From Alcaligenes aquatilis (lineage in GTDB: Bacteria; Pseudomonadota; Gammaproteobacteria; Burkholderiales; Burkholderiaceae_B), in NCBI RefSeq assembly GCF_003076515.1, contig NZ_CP022390.1, forward strand, positions 2,480,001 through 2,544,000: a stretch of 64,000 bases of DNA, written 5' to 3'. Within the stretch, counting starts at the first letter, position 1; each line of letters opens with the position of its first letter. Positions 19,276 through 29,253 of this stretch are shown here, in pieces. Both the position numbers and the translations under genes were made by a program. The notes below the pieces were generated by a model. It made no database searches, had not been told where the DNA came from, and was given only the letters and a program-made list of their open reading frames with translations.

Positions 19276-20091
19276 ATGACAACACTAGCTTCATCTTTGC
19301 AATTTGCAAGCCTGACTCAAGGCACGCAAGCCATTGAACTGGAATATCAACGCCTTTTCCCCGAGCGGGTCGCGGCCCCTTTGCTGGTGTTTCTGCATGA
19401 GGGTCTGGGTTCGATTGCCATGTGGAAAGACTGGCCAGCACAGTTGTGCGAACAAACCGGTTGTAGCGGTCTGATGTACTCACGTTACGGATATGGCCGC
19501 AGTACCCCGCGCCCCGACAATAGCCCCAAAGAGCCCGACTATCTGCACGAACAGGCACTGGACGTACTGCCGCAATTGCTGGAACAACTGGGCGAGGACG
19601 GCCAAAAGCGCCCGATTATGCTGGTCGGCCACAGCGATGGTGGCTCGATTGCCCTGCTGGCAGCCAGCGGCTTTGGCGACAAGCTGCAAGGCATTGTGGT
19701 GATGGCCCCGCACCTGTTTGTGGAAGACATTTCCTTGCGCGGCATTCTGGTCGCCCGCGAAGCCTACGAGCAAGGTTTTTTACGCGAGCGACTGGCACGC
19801 TATCACGATGATGTGGAGTCCGCCTTCTGGGGCTGGAACGCCACCTGGACGGAACCCCAATTCCGCGACTGGAATATCGAAGAGGACGTCAGCCGCATCA
19901 CCTGCCCGATTCTGGCCATTCAGGGCGTGGATGATGAATACGGCACGCTGGAGCAAATCCGTCGCATCAAGAAGCTGGTGCCGCACACGGAGCTGCTGGA
20001 GCTGGAGCAATGCGGTCACCTGCCCTACCGGGATAAGGAAGCGCAGGTGAACCAGGCGATTGCAGATTTTCTGAAACGGACCGCCCGCTAA
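19276..20091 (+). CDS. Alpha/beta hydrolase
   Basis: A 271-residue alpha/beta-hydrolase fold protein. The nucleophile elbow is GHSDGG (about 122-127, Ser124). The oxyanion segment FLHEGLGS lies near 38-45. The acid is in GVDDEYG and the catalytic His in CGHLPY near the C-terminus. Neither candidate start has a good ribosome site. ATG 19276 is preferred because the TTG at 19234 adds only unconserved residues. Substrates in this family are varied (esters, thioesters, C-C bonds), so the activity is unassigned. Confidence 0.8.
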   Translation: MTTLASSLQFASLTQGTQAIELEYQRLFPERVAAPLLVFLHEGLGSIAMWKDWPAQLCEQTGCSGLMYSRYGYGRSTPRPDNSPKEPDYLHEQALDVLPQLLEQLGEDGQKRPIMLVGHSDGGSIALLAASGFGDKLQGIVVMAPHLFVEDISLRGILVAREAYEQGFLRERLARYHDDVESAFWGWNATWTEPQFRDWNIEEDVSRITCPILAIQGVDDEYGTLEQIRRIKKLVPHTELLELEQCGHLPYRDKEAQVNQAIADFLKRTAR

Positions 20092-20141
20092 GCCGCAAAT
20101 TCGCTCAGCGTCCTGGGCACGCCAGGCAACAAGCAGCAGGC

Positions 20142-21167
20142 TTACTCAAAAGCGGCGGCTGCTCGGCCCAGGCGGTCATTGACCGCCTGCCAGTCTGGCG
20201 TATCCGGGCAACGCTGCACCCAAATATGCTGATACTGGCCTTGGTCCAGACGACGCAACATGGCGTACAAATCCTGGGCATAAAGCTGCGCATCCGGGCT
20301 GCACACATACCAGTCGTGTACATCCGCCGAAAAGGGCGGCAAAGAGGCAAAGGCAACAATGGCCTGCTTGCCCCCTTCGGCCAAAGCAGCCTGCACCGTT
20401 GGCGCACTGCCTTCATCAAATAAAGACAAAGGGGTACGCGGCGCATAATGCGCTTTCAAGCTGCCCGACACTTGTGGGGCTTGTTGATCCGGACTGGCGG
20501 GTTCGTAGCCGATGACCTCGGCAATCATGGCTGCCGTGATATGGCCGGGCCGCAACAGCACCGCACCCACGCCTTGATGGGTACGCGAGACGTCCACAAT
20601 GGTGGACTCGATACCCACTTCCGACGGGCCCGCTTCCACGATCAGCAGTTCCTCTGCGCTCATGTCCGCAAATTCATCGCGCACATGCTTGGCGGCCGTA
20701 GGCGATACCTGACCAAACTTGTTGGCCGAAGGCGCCGCCACACCGGCCTGACCGCTGGGCTTGAGTTCCGCCATGCGCTTGAGCAAGGCTTGAGCCACCG
20801 GATGGGAAGGACAACGAATACCAATGCTGCTTTGTCCGCCACTGACCGTATCCGGAATAGCCGGATTGCGCGGCAAGATCAGCGTCAACGGGCCGGGCCA
20901 GAAGGCATCCATCAATTGCTGCGCCACGGGCGGAATATCCGTCACCCAATAGCGCAAATCGGCACCAGGGGCCACATGCACAATCAAGGGATGATTCGCA
21001 GGGCGGCCCTTGGCCTTGTAAATCAGTTGCACTGCAGCCGGGTTTTCTGCATCCGCGCCCAGACCGTAGACTGTCTCAGTCGGAAAGGCCACCAGCCCCC
21101 CTTGTGCCAGCACACGGGCGGCTTGCTCTATCTGCTGCTCGGAAGGGCTGGAGGGGGTGTCAGTCAT
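20142..21167 (-). CDS. L-threonylcarbamoyladenylate synthase (Sua5 type)
   Basis: This enzyme makes threonylcarbamoyl-AMP from threonine, bicarbonate and ATP, the first step of tRNA t6A. The 341-residue length and two-domain layout are those of Sua5 rather than the short TsaC. A YrdC domain (about 10-205) has FPTETVYGLGADA and KGRPANHPL, and a C-terminal Sua5 domain follows a linker. Start ATG 21167 overlaps the purK stop by 8 bases, so the two are coupled. TcdA, which modifies the same nucleotide further, is encoded at 8.8-9.6 kb. Confidence 0.92.
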   Translation of the reverse strand: MTDTPSSPSEQQIEQAARVLAQGGLVAFPTETVYGLGADAENPAAVQLIYKAKGRPANHPLIVHVAPGADLRYWVTDIPPVAQQLMDAFWPGPLTLILPRNPAIPDTVSGGQSSIGIRCPSHPVAQALLKRMAELKPSGQAGVAAPSANKFGQVSPTAAKHVRDEFADMSAEELLIVEAGPSEVGIESTIVDVSRTHQGVGAVLLRPGHITAAMIAEVIGYEPASPDQQAPQVSGSLKAHYAPRTPLSLFDEGSAPTVQAALAEGGKQAIVAFASLPPFSADVHDWYVCSPDAQLYAQDLYAMLRRLDQGQYQHIWVQRCPDTPDWQAVNDRLGRAAAAFE

Positions 21168-22344
21168 AATCAAAAGCAATGTGCAAAGCGGCGGCAGCTC
21201 GAGCAGTGCGTTCGCGCACTTGCTGATCCGACTCGCCCACAATATTCACGTGGCCCATCTTGCGGCCAACACGGGCCTCGGCCTTGCCATACAAGTGCAA
21301 GGACACACCAGGCACAGCCAGCAAGGCAGCCCAATCCGGCTCACGCATCTGGCCTTGTTCGTCAAACCAGATATCGCCCAGGATATTGAGCATCATGGAA
21401 GGACACAAAGCGCGGGTATCGCCCAAAGGCAAAGCGGCCATCACGCGGGCCTGTTGTTCAAACTGACTGGTGACGCAAGCATTCATGGTGTAGTGACCGC
21501 TATTGTGCGGACGAGGAGCCACTTCGTTGGCCAGCAAACGGCCGTCTTCCAGAATGAAGAACTCCACACACAACACACCCACATAATCCAGCGTACGGGC
21601 AATAGCAGCCGCTGCCTGACGAGCCTGTTCGGACAATGCATCGTCCTGGAACTGGGCACTGATCGTGGACACGGCCAAAATGCCGTCGCGGTGCTCGTTA
21701 CGGGCACATGGGAAGGTTTTGACCTGATCGTCCAGGCCACGGGCCAGGACCACCGAAATTTCGGATTTCAAAGGTTGCAAGGCTTCCAGCACACAGGCTT
21801 GGGAACCGAACTCCTTGAAGGCAGCCAGCGCCTGCTCCCGGTCTGCCACACGCGCCTGCCCCTTGCCGTCATAACCAAAGCGCGCTGTCTTCAGAATGCC
21901 AGGGAACAAGGCGCTGTCAGCGGCCTGCAAATCGTCCAGGCTTTCGATGGCGGCATAGGGAGCCACCGGCACACCGGCCTGCGAAATAAAGGCTTTCTCA
22001 CGAATGCGATCCTGCACAATGCCTACGGCATCGCCGGACGGCGTGACTCGGGTGTGCTGAGCCAGAGTCAGCAAGGACTGCGCCGGGACGTTCTCGAACT
22101 CGGTACTGACGGCTTGGCACAGTTCCCCCAGTTGAACCAATGCTTGTGCATCATCGTAGGCCGCACAGATATGCAGATCCGCCACGGCACCGGCCGGGCT
22201 ATGGGTGTCGGGGTCCAGCACCGCCACTTTATAGCCCAGGCTTTGAGCGCTATGGCAGAACATGCGGCCCAGTTGGCCGCCTCCAATCATGCCCAGCCAG
22301 GAGCCAGGGACTAGTAGGACAGCATCAGTCATGGGGGTCATCAT
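21160..22344 (-). CDS. purK: 5-(carboxyamino)imidazole ribonucleotide synthase
   Basis: PurK carboxylates AIR to N5-CAIR with ATP and bicarbonate in purine synthesis. It is an ATP-grasp protein of about 394 residues with MIGGGQLGRM at the start and KTARFGYDGKGQ and NEVAPRPHNSGH in the ATP-grasp core. Several close starts exist (ATGs at 22344, 22341 and 22332) with no clear ribosome site. The first ATG is taken. It sits 12 bases after purE and overlaps the next gene. Confidence 0.95.
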   Translation of the reverse strand: MMTPMTDAVLLVPGSWLGMIGGGQLGRMFCHSAQSLGYKVAVLDPDTHSPAGAVADLHICAAYDDAQALVQLGELCQAVSTEFENVPAQSLLTLAQHTRVTPSGDAVGIVQDRIREKAFISQAGVPVAPYAAIESLDDLQAADSALFPGILKTARFGYDGKGQARVADREQALAAFKEFGSQACVLEALQPLKSEISVVLARGLDDQVKTFPCARNEHRDGILAVSTISAQFQDDALSEQARQAAAAIARTLDYVGVLCVEFFILEDGRLLANEVAPRPHNSGHYTMNACVTSQFEQQARVMAALPLGDTRALCPSMMLNILGDIWFDEQGQMREPDWAALLAVPGVSLHLYGKAEARVGRKMGHVNIVGESDQQVRERTARAAAALHIAFDYD

Positions 22345-22356
22345 CACAAAATAAAA

Positions 22357-22869
22357 TCAGGCAGTGGCAGGCGGAACACGCATCGCGCGGGCGGCCTCGG
22401 TCTGGCGGGCACGGTATGCAATCAGTTTTTCAGTCAGGATCGTATCGTTGACGGCCAGATTGGCAATCACGTGCAGCGCGGCATTGGCGGCACCCGCCTC
22501 ACCGATGGCGAAGGTGGCAACCGGCACGCCCTTGGGCATTTGCACAATCGACAACAGAGAATCTTCACCGCGCAGATAGCGCGAAGGCACGGGTACGCCG
22601 AACACGGGCAAGTGCGTCAGGGCCGCCAGCATACCGGGCAAGTGAGCCGCACCGCCTGCACCGGCAATAATGGCTTTCAGGCCACGGGCTGGGGCCTGGG
22701 CGCCGTAATCCACCATATCAATCGGCATGCGGTGGGCAGAGACCACGCGGCACTCATAGGACACGCCAAATTCATCCAGAATGGCCACGGCCTGGCTCAT
22801 GACATCCCAGTCGCTGGAAGAACCCATCACAATACCCACGGTGGGGGTCGCAGGAGTTTGTACGCTCAT
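22357..22869 (-). CDS. purE: N5-carboxyaminoimidazole ribonucleotide mutase
   Basis: PurE converts N5-CAIR to CAIR, the step after PurK. The 170-residue protein has the class I signature MGSSSDW (about 15-21), SAHRMP with the catalytic His (about 44-49) and [10 protein letters not shown] (about 71-80). It lies between purC and purK in one leftward group. The purC-purE gap holds an 8-bp hairpin (AAGGCGCC/GGCGCCTT, 22893-22917) followed by a weakly U-rich tract, possibly an attenuator. Confidence 0.96.
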   Translation of the reverse strand: MSVQTPATPTVGIVMGSSSDWDVMSQAVAILDEFGVSYECRVVSAHRMPIDMVDYGAQAPARGLKAIIAGAGGAAHLPGMLAALTHLPVFGVPVPSRYLRGEDSLLSIVQMPKGVPVATFAIGEAGAANAALHVIANLAVNDTILTEKLIAYRARQTEAARAMRVPPATA

Positions 22870-23108
22870 TAGAGATACGCCCTAAAAGGAAGAAGGCGCC
22901 ATGCTACCAGGCGCCTTGGTCAATAGAAAAACAGCAGGGTCCATCCAAGGATGGGTTTTCCGGCGAGGCAGACTTTGCTCTGCCCATCGCCCTCCCCCAA
23001 AGCCCGGCTCGCTGTAGCAAGTCGTCCACGGACATGGCCGCTTGGCACCCTGCTGAGGACGAGCAGGCAACTCGTTTACGATGAGTGCCTGTCCGGGCTG
23101 CAAACCGT

Positions 23109-23990
23109 TCACGCCGTCAGGCGTTCCAGGGCTTCACGGTATTTGTCAGCCGTACGCTGGGCCACTTCAACAGGCAAGCGCGGTGCGGGCGGCGTCTTGT
23201 CCCAGACCTGGGTTTCCAGCCAATCGCGCACAAATTGCTTGTCGTAGGACGGTGGGCTGATACCTTCGGCATAGCTGTCGGCTGGCCAGAAACGCGAGGA
23301 ATCCGGAGTCAACACTTCGTCCATCAAATGTAGTTGGCCTTGATCATCCAGGCCAAATTCAAATTTGGTATCGGCGATAAGAATGCCACGGCTGGCTGCA
23401 TAGTCGGCAGCTTCGGTATACAAACGCAGGGTCACGTCACGGATTTGCTCGGCCAGTTCCTGACCGACTTCCTTGACCACGTGAGCAAAATCCACATTCT
23501 CGTCGTGCGAGCCCATTTCAGCCTTGGCCGCTGGTGTAAACAACACGTGGGGCAGCTTGGCAGCCTGCTTCAAACCTGCAGGCAAGGTGATGCCGCAAAC
23601 CGCACCAGTCGCCTGGTAGTCTTTCCAACCCGAACCAATCAGGTAACCACGAGCCACCGCTTCCACCATGATGGGCTTCAAGCGCTTGACCACCATGGAG
23701 CGGCCTTCGACTTGAGCACGCTCCTCAGGCGCCACCACATCAACCGGGTTCACGCCCGTCGTGTGATTAGGGATGATGTGTGCCAGCTTGTTCAGCCAGA
23801 ATTCGGTCATCTGCGTCAAGACAGCGCCCTTGCCGGGAATGGGGTCGTCCAGAATCACGTCGAATGCCGAAATGCGATCACTGGCCACAATCAACAACTT
23901 ATCCTCACCCACCGCATACATGTCCCGAACTTTGCCGCGCGCGAGTAGCGGCAAGGAGCTCAGGCTGGATTGATGTAAGGGCTCTTGCAC
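23109..23990 (-). CDS. purC: Phosphoribosylaminoimidazole-succinocarboxamide synthase
   Basis: PurC joins CAIR and aspartate to SAICAR using ATP. The 293-residue length matches the long bacterial/yeast type. Motifs include LLARGKVRD (about 15-23), [15 protein letters not shown] and IADTKFEFG, and the C-terminal [19 protein letters not shown] block. It follows fba across a terminator, and precedes purE and purK, so purine genes form one leftward group. Confidence 0.96.
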   Translation of the reverse strand: MQEPLHQSSLSSLPLLARGKVRDMYAVGEDKLLIVASDRISAFDVILDDPIPGKGAVLTQMTEFWLNKLAHIIPNHTTGVNPVDVVAPEERAQVEGRSMVVKRLKPIMVEAVARGYLIGSGWKDYQATGAVCGITLPAGLKQAAKLPHVLFTPAAKAEMGSHDENVDFAHVVKEVGQELAEQIRDVTLRLYTEAADYAASRGILIADTKFEFGLDDQGQLHLMDEVLTPDSSRFWPADSYAEGISPPSYDKQFVRDWLETQVWDKTPPAPRLPVEVAQRTADKYREALERLTA

Positions 23991-24002
23991 GATTTCATCC
24001 TT

Positions 24003-24041
24003 AAAACGAAAACATCCCGCTGACTATGGATGCAGGCGGGA
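24003..24041 (-). terminator. Terminator downstream of fba
   Basis: On the minus strand a TCCCGC/GCGGGA stem is followed by TGTTTTCGTTTT. Two further G/C hairpins (GGGCAG..CTGCCC and CCCGGTGCC..GGCGCCGGG) precede it in 24060-24125. Together they separate fba from purC. Confidence 0.7.
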
Positions 24042-24130
24042 CGACAATCCCGGCGCCTGCGGCACCGGGCAAAGACGCGGAGACCGAGGCGGGCAGTCGT
24101 GCTGCCCACTCCTGCCGCCGCCTGACAAAA

Positions 24131-25195
24131 TTACTGAACGATCTGGGACAGCTCGCCGGTGCTGTACTGGCGGGCAATTTCCTGCAAAGGAATAGCCTTG
24201 ATCTTGGAAGCCTGACCGGCGGCGCCGAACTGCTGGTAACGGGCCACACACACTTTCTTGGCGGCTTCGCGAGCAGGTTTCAGGTATTCGCGCGGGTCGA
24301 ACTTCTCTGGGTTTTCAAACAGGAAACGACGGATGGCGGCAGTCATGGCCAAACGGATATCGGTGTCGATATTGACCTTGCGCACGCCGTACTTGATGGC
24401 TTCCTGAATTTCTTCCACAGGCACGCCGTAGGTTTCTTTCATGTCACCACCGAACTGACGGATTTCCGCCAGCAATTCCTGAGGCACGCTGGAGCTGCCA
24501 TGCATCACCAGGTGGGTGTTAGGTAAGCGACGGTGAATTTCTTTCACACGCTCGATGGACAGAATGTCGCCAGTAGGCTTGCGGGTGAACTTGTAAGCGC
24601 CGTGGCTGGTACCGATGGCAATAGCCAGTGCGTCCAGTTGGGTGCGGGTCACGAATTCAGCCGCTTGCTCGGGGTCGGTCAGCAGTTGGTCCAGGGTCAG
24701 AACGCCGTCGGCACCGTGGCCGTCTTCCTTGTCGCCCTGCATGGTTTCCAGAGAACCCAGGCAACCCAGTTCACCTTCAACGGTCACGCCCAGCTTGTGA
24801 GCCATATCGACCACTTTGCGGGTCACTTCCACGTTGTATTCAAAGTCGGCAATGGTTTTGCCGTCGGGCAGCAAGGAGCCGTCCATCATCACGCTGGAAA
24901 AACCCAGTTCAATGGCGCCTTTGCAAATCTCGGGGGACTGGCCGTGATCCTGGTGCATCACCACAGGGATGTTGGGGTAAGACTCGACAGCCGCTTCGAT
25001 CAGGTGACGCAGGAACGCTTCGCCTGCATATTTACGAGCACCAGCCGACGCCTGCATGATGACGGGGCTGTCCGTCTCCGAGGCGGCTTCCATAATGGCC
25101 TGGACCTGCTCCAGGTTATTGACGTTGAACGCTGGAATACCATAACCGTGCTCGGCCGCATGATCGAGCAGCTGGCGCATGGAAACTAGGGCCAT
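24131..25195 (-). CDS. fba: Fructose-bisphosphate aldolase, class II
   Basis: This zinc-dependent aldolase interconverts fructose-1,6-bisphosphate with the two triose phosphates in glycolysis, gluconeogenesis and the Calvin cycle. The 354-residue protein belongs to the class II type B group: VVMHQDHGQ with the zinc-binding His (about 78-86), VEGELGCLG, and the [11 protein letters not shown] region. The perfect AGGAGG before ATG 25195 decides the start, although the frame continues upstream to 25369. In related genomes fba usually lies next to pgk or pyk, but here foreign-looking genes separate them. Confidence 0.96.
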   Translation of the reverse strand: MALVSMRQLLDHAAEHGYGIPAFNVNNLEQVQAIMEAASETDSPVIMQASAGARKYAGEAFLRHLIEAAVESYPNIPVVMHQDHGQSPEICKGAIELGFSSVMMDGSLLPDGKTIADFEYNVEVTRKVVDMAHKLGVTVEGELGCLGSLETMQGDKEDGHGADGVLTLDQLLTDPEQAAEFVTRTQLDALAIAIGTSHGAYKFTRKPTGDILSIERVKEIHRRLPNTHLVMHGSSSVPQELLAEIRQFGGDMKETYGVPVEEIQEAIKYGVRKVNIDTDIRLAMTAAIRRFLFENPEKFDPREYLKPAREAAKKVCVARYQQFGAAGQASKIKAIPLQEIARQYSTGELSQIVQ

Positions 25196-25275
25196 GAGAA
25201 GACCTCCTGAAGACGAAAATAATTGAAAAACTTGGCTGGGCACGGTTCGTGTCCAGCCGATTGTTTGTAAGCGTA

Positions 25276-25905
25276 TTAACTGGCGGTCCGACGCGCCGAC
25301 TTGGGGCGGAACGCTTGCACCACATGCTCGTGAGTTTGTGCGTAAGGTCCGCCGATCAGATCGATGCAATACGGGACAGCTGCAAAAATACCCGGCACCA
25401 ATACTTGTCCGGTTTCTGTATCCCGTAATCCTTCCAGAGTTTCCTGAATGGCTTTGGGCTGCCCAGGCAGATTGATAATCAGAGCAGCGTGGTCCTGAAT
25501 TTCTCGGATGACCGCAACTTGCCGCGACAAAATCGCTGTTGGTACGAATTTTAAACTGATTTGACGCATCTGTTCACCGAATCCGGGCATTTCGCGCGTT
25601 CCCGCGTCCACCGTGGCCTCCGGGGTCACGTCACGACGGGCCGGGCCAGTGCCACCGGTGGTCAAAATCAGATCGCAACCGGCGTCCACCAGCTCGACCA
25701 AAGTGCCGGTAATCTGGGCTCGCTCATCAGGAATCAAGCGCTCCAGATAGGCAGGTGCGACCGTCAAGGCGGAATCCAGCCAGCGGCGCAGCGCCGGTAT
25801 ACCTTGATCCTGGTACTGTCCGCTGGAGGCGCGATCCGAAACCGACACCAAGCCGATACGCAATTGATCCGGATGCTCGCGGGGAGACTGTCGATTGAAT
25901 GTCAT
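25276..25905 (-). CDS. mog: Molybdopterin adenylyltransferase
   Basis: Mog activates molybdopterin by adenylation before molybdate insertion. The 209-residue MoCF/MogA-type protein has [10 protein letters not shown] (about 20-29), the [17 protein letters not shown] nucleotide/MPT-binding block (about 81-97) and PGQPKAI. It lies alone between fba and an SDR gene on the same strand, with no other cofactor genes nearby. Confidence 0.93.
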   Translation of the reverse strand: MTFNRQSPREHPDQLRIGLVSVSDRASSGQYQDQGIPALRRWLDSALTVAPAYLERLIPDERAQITGTLVELVDAGCDLILTTGGTGPARRDVTPEATVDAGTREMPGFGEQMRQISLKFVPTAILSRQVAVIREIQDHAALIINLPGQPKAIQETLEGLRDTETGQVLVPGIFAAVPYCIDLIGGPYAQTHEHVVQAFRPKSARRTAS

Positions 25906-25985
25906 GCTTTTCCTTGGAAGCGAAATAAATTACAGGCCCTGAACGGGCCTGCCAACCGCAGGATTGTAACGAATCGCAGTGGGGC

Positions 25986-26744
25986 TTAAATACAACGGCC
26001 GCCATCGACCTCGATGCAGGTGCCGGTCACAAACTCGGCCTCGTCCGAGGCCAGATACAGCGCTGCCGCCGCCACGTCCTTGGGTGTGCAAAAACGGCCC
26101 AGCGGAATTCCCGCCAAAAAGCGGCTGCGATTTTCCGGCGTATCGGGCATACCCATGAATTGTTCCAGCAATGCCGTGTCACCAATCACCGGATTAATGC
26201 AGTTGACCCGAATATTATCCGGGCCCAATTCGGCTGCCATCCCCTTGCTGATCGTCACCACTGCACCTTTGGTGCCGTTGTACCAGACCAATCCGGGGCG
26301 CGGACGCAAAGCGGCGGTGGAGGCAATATTGATGAACGACCCCGAACCTTGAGCCCGCAAGTACGGCACAAAGTGTTTGGCACTCCAGTAAATGCTTTTC
26401 ACATTGACGGCATAGACCAGATCGAACTCGCTTTCGCTGACCTCCAGCAAAGGCTTGTTGCGGTGTGTAGTGCCTGCATTGTTCACCACAATGTGCAGCC
26501 CACCGCACTCACGCAAAGCAATATCCAACAGGGCATGCACTTCGTCCCCTTGCGAGACATCACAAGCGGCAAAAATGGCCTGACCACCCGCAGCCTGAAT
26601 CTGGGCAGCGGCGGCTTTGCCTTGCTCCTCATTCAGGTCGGCAATCAATACACGCGCTCCTTCACGTGCAAAACGTTGCGCGATACCCAGGCCAAAACCC
26701 GATGCACCGCCCGTCACGATAGCCACTTTGTCTTGCAATCGCAT
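25986..26744 (-). CDS. Short-chain dehydrogenase/reductase
   Basis: A classical 252-residue SDR: cofactor-binding TGGASGFGLG (about 12-21), NNAG (about 87-90), catalytic Ser in NIASTAAL, and YNGTK (Tyr/Lys). The acidic residue after beta-2 (LIADLNEEQ) favours NAD(H). The start at 26744 has AAGGAG upstream. An aldehyde dehydrogenase lies upstream on the same strand with a terminator between, so the two may act on one alcohol/aldehyde/acid route, but the substrate is not evident. Confidence 0.87.
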   Translation of the reverse strand: MRLQDKVAIVTGGASGFGLGIAQRFAREGARVLIADLNEEQGKAAAAQIQAAGGQAIFAACDVSQGDEVHALLDIALRECGGLHIVVNNAGTTHRNKPLLEVSESEFDLVYAVNVKSIYWSAKHFVPYLRAQGSGSFINIASTAALRPRPGLVWYNGTKGAVVTISKGMAAELGPDNIRVNCINPVIGDTALLEQFMGMPDTPENRSRFLAGIPLGRFCTPKDVAAAALYLASDEAEFVTGTCIEVDGGRCI

Positions 26745-26763
26745 CTTTGTCTCCTTCTGCTTT

Positions 26764-26797
26764 CTATATAAAAAATGGCGGCTTTGCGCCGCCATTA
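26764..26797 (-). terminator. Terminator downstream of the aldehyde dehydrogenase gene
   Basis: On the minus strand the hairpin AATGGCGGC/GCCGCCATT is followed by TTTTTATATAG. It sits between the aldehyde dehydrogenase stop and the SDR start. Confidence 0.8.
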
Positions 26798-26880
26798 ATG
26801 AAACCTGTTTAGCGTTCAGCTGCCATGCTGCCAGAAAACCCGGCCCACCACAGCCACGCTTACCCTAGATTCCCTCAAGA

Positions 26881-28323
26881 TCAGTTCGCAGCATGACGCA
26901 GCGCAACTGTTTTCAAGGACGTCAGCGCATACAGAGCCTCAAACCCTTTTTCGCGTCCTATGCCAGACTGGCCGGTTCCACCAAAAGGCAGCTCTACCCC
27001 ACCTGCCGCGCCGTAATTATTCACAAAGACCTGCCCGGCCCGAAGTTGTCTGGCCATGCGTACCTGACGGGCTCCGTCGCGGGTCCAGACCCCGGCCACC
27101 AGACTGTAAGGCGTACCATTGGCCATGGCGATCGCGTCCTCCTCGGTGCCGAAAGGCTGAGCGACCAGAACCGGACCAAATATTTCCTCCTGCGCCAGGC
27201 GATGATCAACTGGCACATGCCCCAATAAAACAGGCACTTGATAAAAACCACCAGCCGGGGCCTTGGAGTCCAGCTTGCCTTTGGCAAGCACCACAATGCC
27301 GTCCTGGTCCAGATTTTCCAGATAGGAGCGCACTCGCGCTTGCTGCTGGGCGCTGATCAGCGGACCGCAATCCAGATTGTCGCTTGCCGCCCCGGTCAGC
27401 AAGGCTTTAAAGGCCTCGATCAAACGCTCGGTAAAATCACCATAAATAGCGCGCTGAATCAGCACCCGGCTGCCTGCCGAGCACGTTTGCCCTGCGTTCT
27501 GCACAATCGCGTTGACCACGACCGGCAAGGCCGCATCCAGATCCGCATCCGAGAACACGATTTGCGGAGACTTGCCGCCCAGCTCCAAGGTGACTGGCAC
27601 AAAGTTACGCGCCGCTTGCACGGCTACTTGACGGCCCGTGCCGGGAGAACCAGTGAAAGAAATATGATTGATGTCGGGATGTGCGGACAGGGCCTGCCCC
27701 GCCTCGCTCCCCAGCCCCGTGCAGATATTGAGCACACCCGCCGGCAAGCCCGCTTCGTGCAACAACTCGGCCACCCGCAGCAAGGACAGGCTGGCATCTT
27801 CCGCCGGTTTCACCACGCAGGTGTTGCCTGCCGCCAGGGACGCGGCCACGCTGCGCCCAAAAATTTGCAAGGGGTAATTCCAGGGAATGATATGCGCGGT
27901 AACCCCCAAGGGTTCACGCAAGGTAAAGGCCGTCATTTCCCAGCCCAATGGGATGGTTTGACCGTGCAGCTTGTCCACCGCGCCCGCATAGAACTCAAAA
28001 TAGCGGACAATGGCAGCAGCATCGGACTGGGCCTGGCGTAAAGGCTTGCCGGTATCGCGGGACTCCAGCCGCGCCAATTCCTCGCGGGCATCAGACAGGG
28101 TTCGGGCGCAGCGCAGCAGCAATTGGCTGCGCTGGGCGGCAGTAAGATGGCTCCAGGGCCCCTGACTGGCACGTCGGGCGGCCTGTACAGCCCAATCAAT
28201 ATCCACCTCGGACGATTGTGCTAGCCGGGCAAAGATTTCGCCCGTGGAGGGGTCGATAACCGGTAGCAAACCACCGCCCTCCGCGCCAAGCTGCTGTCCG
28301 TCAATCCAATTGCGACACTCCAT
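26881..28323 (-). CDS. NAD(P)-dependent aldehyde dehydrogenase (betaine aldehyde dehydrogenase-like)
   Basis: A 480-residue member of the aldehyde dehydrogenase superfamily that oxidises an aldehyde to its acid. The oxyanion Asn is in IPWNYPL (Asn149), the general base Glu248 in LELGGKSP and the nucleophile Cys281 in NAGQTCSAGSR, all intact. GGAGG precedes ATG 28323. Overall it most resembles betaine or gamma-aminobutyraldehyde dehydrogenases, which is a loose guide to substrate. It is divergent from the epimerase-like gene with about 75 bases between starts. Confidence 0.88.
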   Translation of the reverse strand: MECRNWIDGQQLGAEGGGLLPVIDPSTGEIFARLAQSSEVDIDWAVQAARRASQGPWSHLTAAQRSQLLLRCARTLSDAREELARLESRDTGKPLRQAQSDAAAIVRYFEFYAGAVDKLHGQTIPLGWEMTAFTLREPLGVTAHIIPWNYPLQIFGRSVAASLAAGNTCVVKPAEDASLSLLRVAELLHEAGLPAGVLNICTGLGSEAGQALSAHPDINHISFTGSPGTGRQVAVQAARNFVPVTLELGGKSPQIVFSDADLDAALPVVVNAIVQNAGQTCSAGSRVLIQRAIYGDFTERLIEAFKALLTGAASDNLDCGPLISAQQQARVRSYLENLDQDGIVVLAKGKLDSKAPAGGFYQVPVLLGHVPVDHRLAQEEIFGPVLVAQPFGTEEDAIAMANGTPYSLVAGVWTRDGARQVRMARQLRAGQVFVNNYGAAGGVELPFGGTGQSGIGREKGFEALYALTSLKTVALRHAAN

Positions 28324-28398
28324 GACCGCCTCCAATGCTATTGTTATCCCAGCCAATCGAGCTTTGCTCGAGATCATTCTACTCAAGGACTTGCCGCT

Positions 28399-29244
28399 TT
28401 GGACTCTCGACAACGTACTTTGCTCTTAGCGGGCGCTGGCGATCTGGGCACCCGCACCGGTATGCTGGCCCGCCATCACGACTGGCCGGTGATCGGTCTG
28501 CGCCGTCATCCCCCTTTGGACGATGACAGCGGGATTGAATGGGTGCAGGCTGATTTAAGTGAGCCCTCCTCCCTGCGCCTGAAACACCGCAAAATCAGCC
28601 ACGTGCTTTACGCTGTCTCCCCCGGCCAGCGTAGTCAGGCTGCTTATGAACAGGTATTTCTGCACGGTCTGGAAAACCTGCTCAACGAACTGGACCTGAA
28701 AGCCCTGAAACGCTTCGTCTTTGTTTCATCCACCGCCGTCTACGGGCCAAGCAATGAATGGGTGGACGAGAACTCGCCCACCGAACCGGCACAATTTAAC
28801 GGGCAAGTGCTGCTGCAGGCCGAGCAGTTGCTGCACCACCGGATTCCAGCCCAGGCTGTCGTCATCCGACCCAGCGGCCTGTACGGGCCAGGACGCACCC
28901 AATTACTGGATCGTCTGCGTGAAGGCCGCGCCACCGTGCCAGACGACCCTGAACATTGGGCCAACCGCCTGCATATTGAAGATGCTGCGCGCGCCTGCTG
29001 GCACCTGCTACGTGCTCCTGCGCCCTTCCCTTGCTATATAGGCACTGATAGCCGTCCTTACCGGATTACGGAACTGTATGACGGACTGGCTGATTTGCTG
29101 AAAGTACCGCATCCCGAACGGCGTCAGTCCAATGAAGGTGGCAAACGCCTGAGCAACCAGCGACTGCTGGACAGCGGCTTTCAGTTGGACTGGCCCGATG
29201 CCATGCAAGGGTATGCGCAGTTGATTAAAGATGGGGCGGCGTAA
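28399..29244 (+). CDS. NAD-dependent epimerase/dehydratase family protein
   Basis: A 281-residue extended-SDR protein similar to E. coli YeeZ. The N-terminal GAGDLGTR is a GxGxxG-type nucleotide loop, FVSSTAVYG (about 111-119) holds the catalytic Ser/Thr region, and RPSGLYGPGR lies near 154. The YxxxK motif is not clear, so it may bind rather than turn over sugars. It begins with TTG at 28399 with AAGGAC upstream; the next in-frame ATG would cut into the nucleotide loop. HicB follows 9 bases later. Confidence 0.78.
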   Translation: MDSRQRTLLLAGAGDLGTRTGMLARHHDWPVIGLRRHPPLDDDSGIEWVQADLSEPSSLRLKHRKISHVLYAVSPGQRSQAAYEQVFLHGLENLLNELDLKALKRFVFVSSTAVYGPSNEWVDENSPTEPAQFNGQVLLQAEQLLHHRIPAQAVVIRPSGLYGPGRTQLLDRLREGRATVPDDPEHWANRLHIEDAARACWHLLRAPAPFPCYIGTDSRPYRITELYDGLADLLKVPHPERRQSNEGGKRLSNQRLLDSGFQLDWPDAMQGYAQLIKDGAA

Positions 29245-29253
29245 GCGCAACTC

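Noticed and set aside
25933..25951. CAGGCCC/GGGCCTG hairpin between mog and the SDR gene
   Set aside because: It could end the SDR message (AATTTATTT follows on the minus strand), but the U-run is broken, so it was not listed as a terminator.
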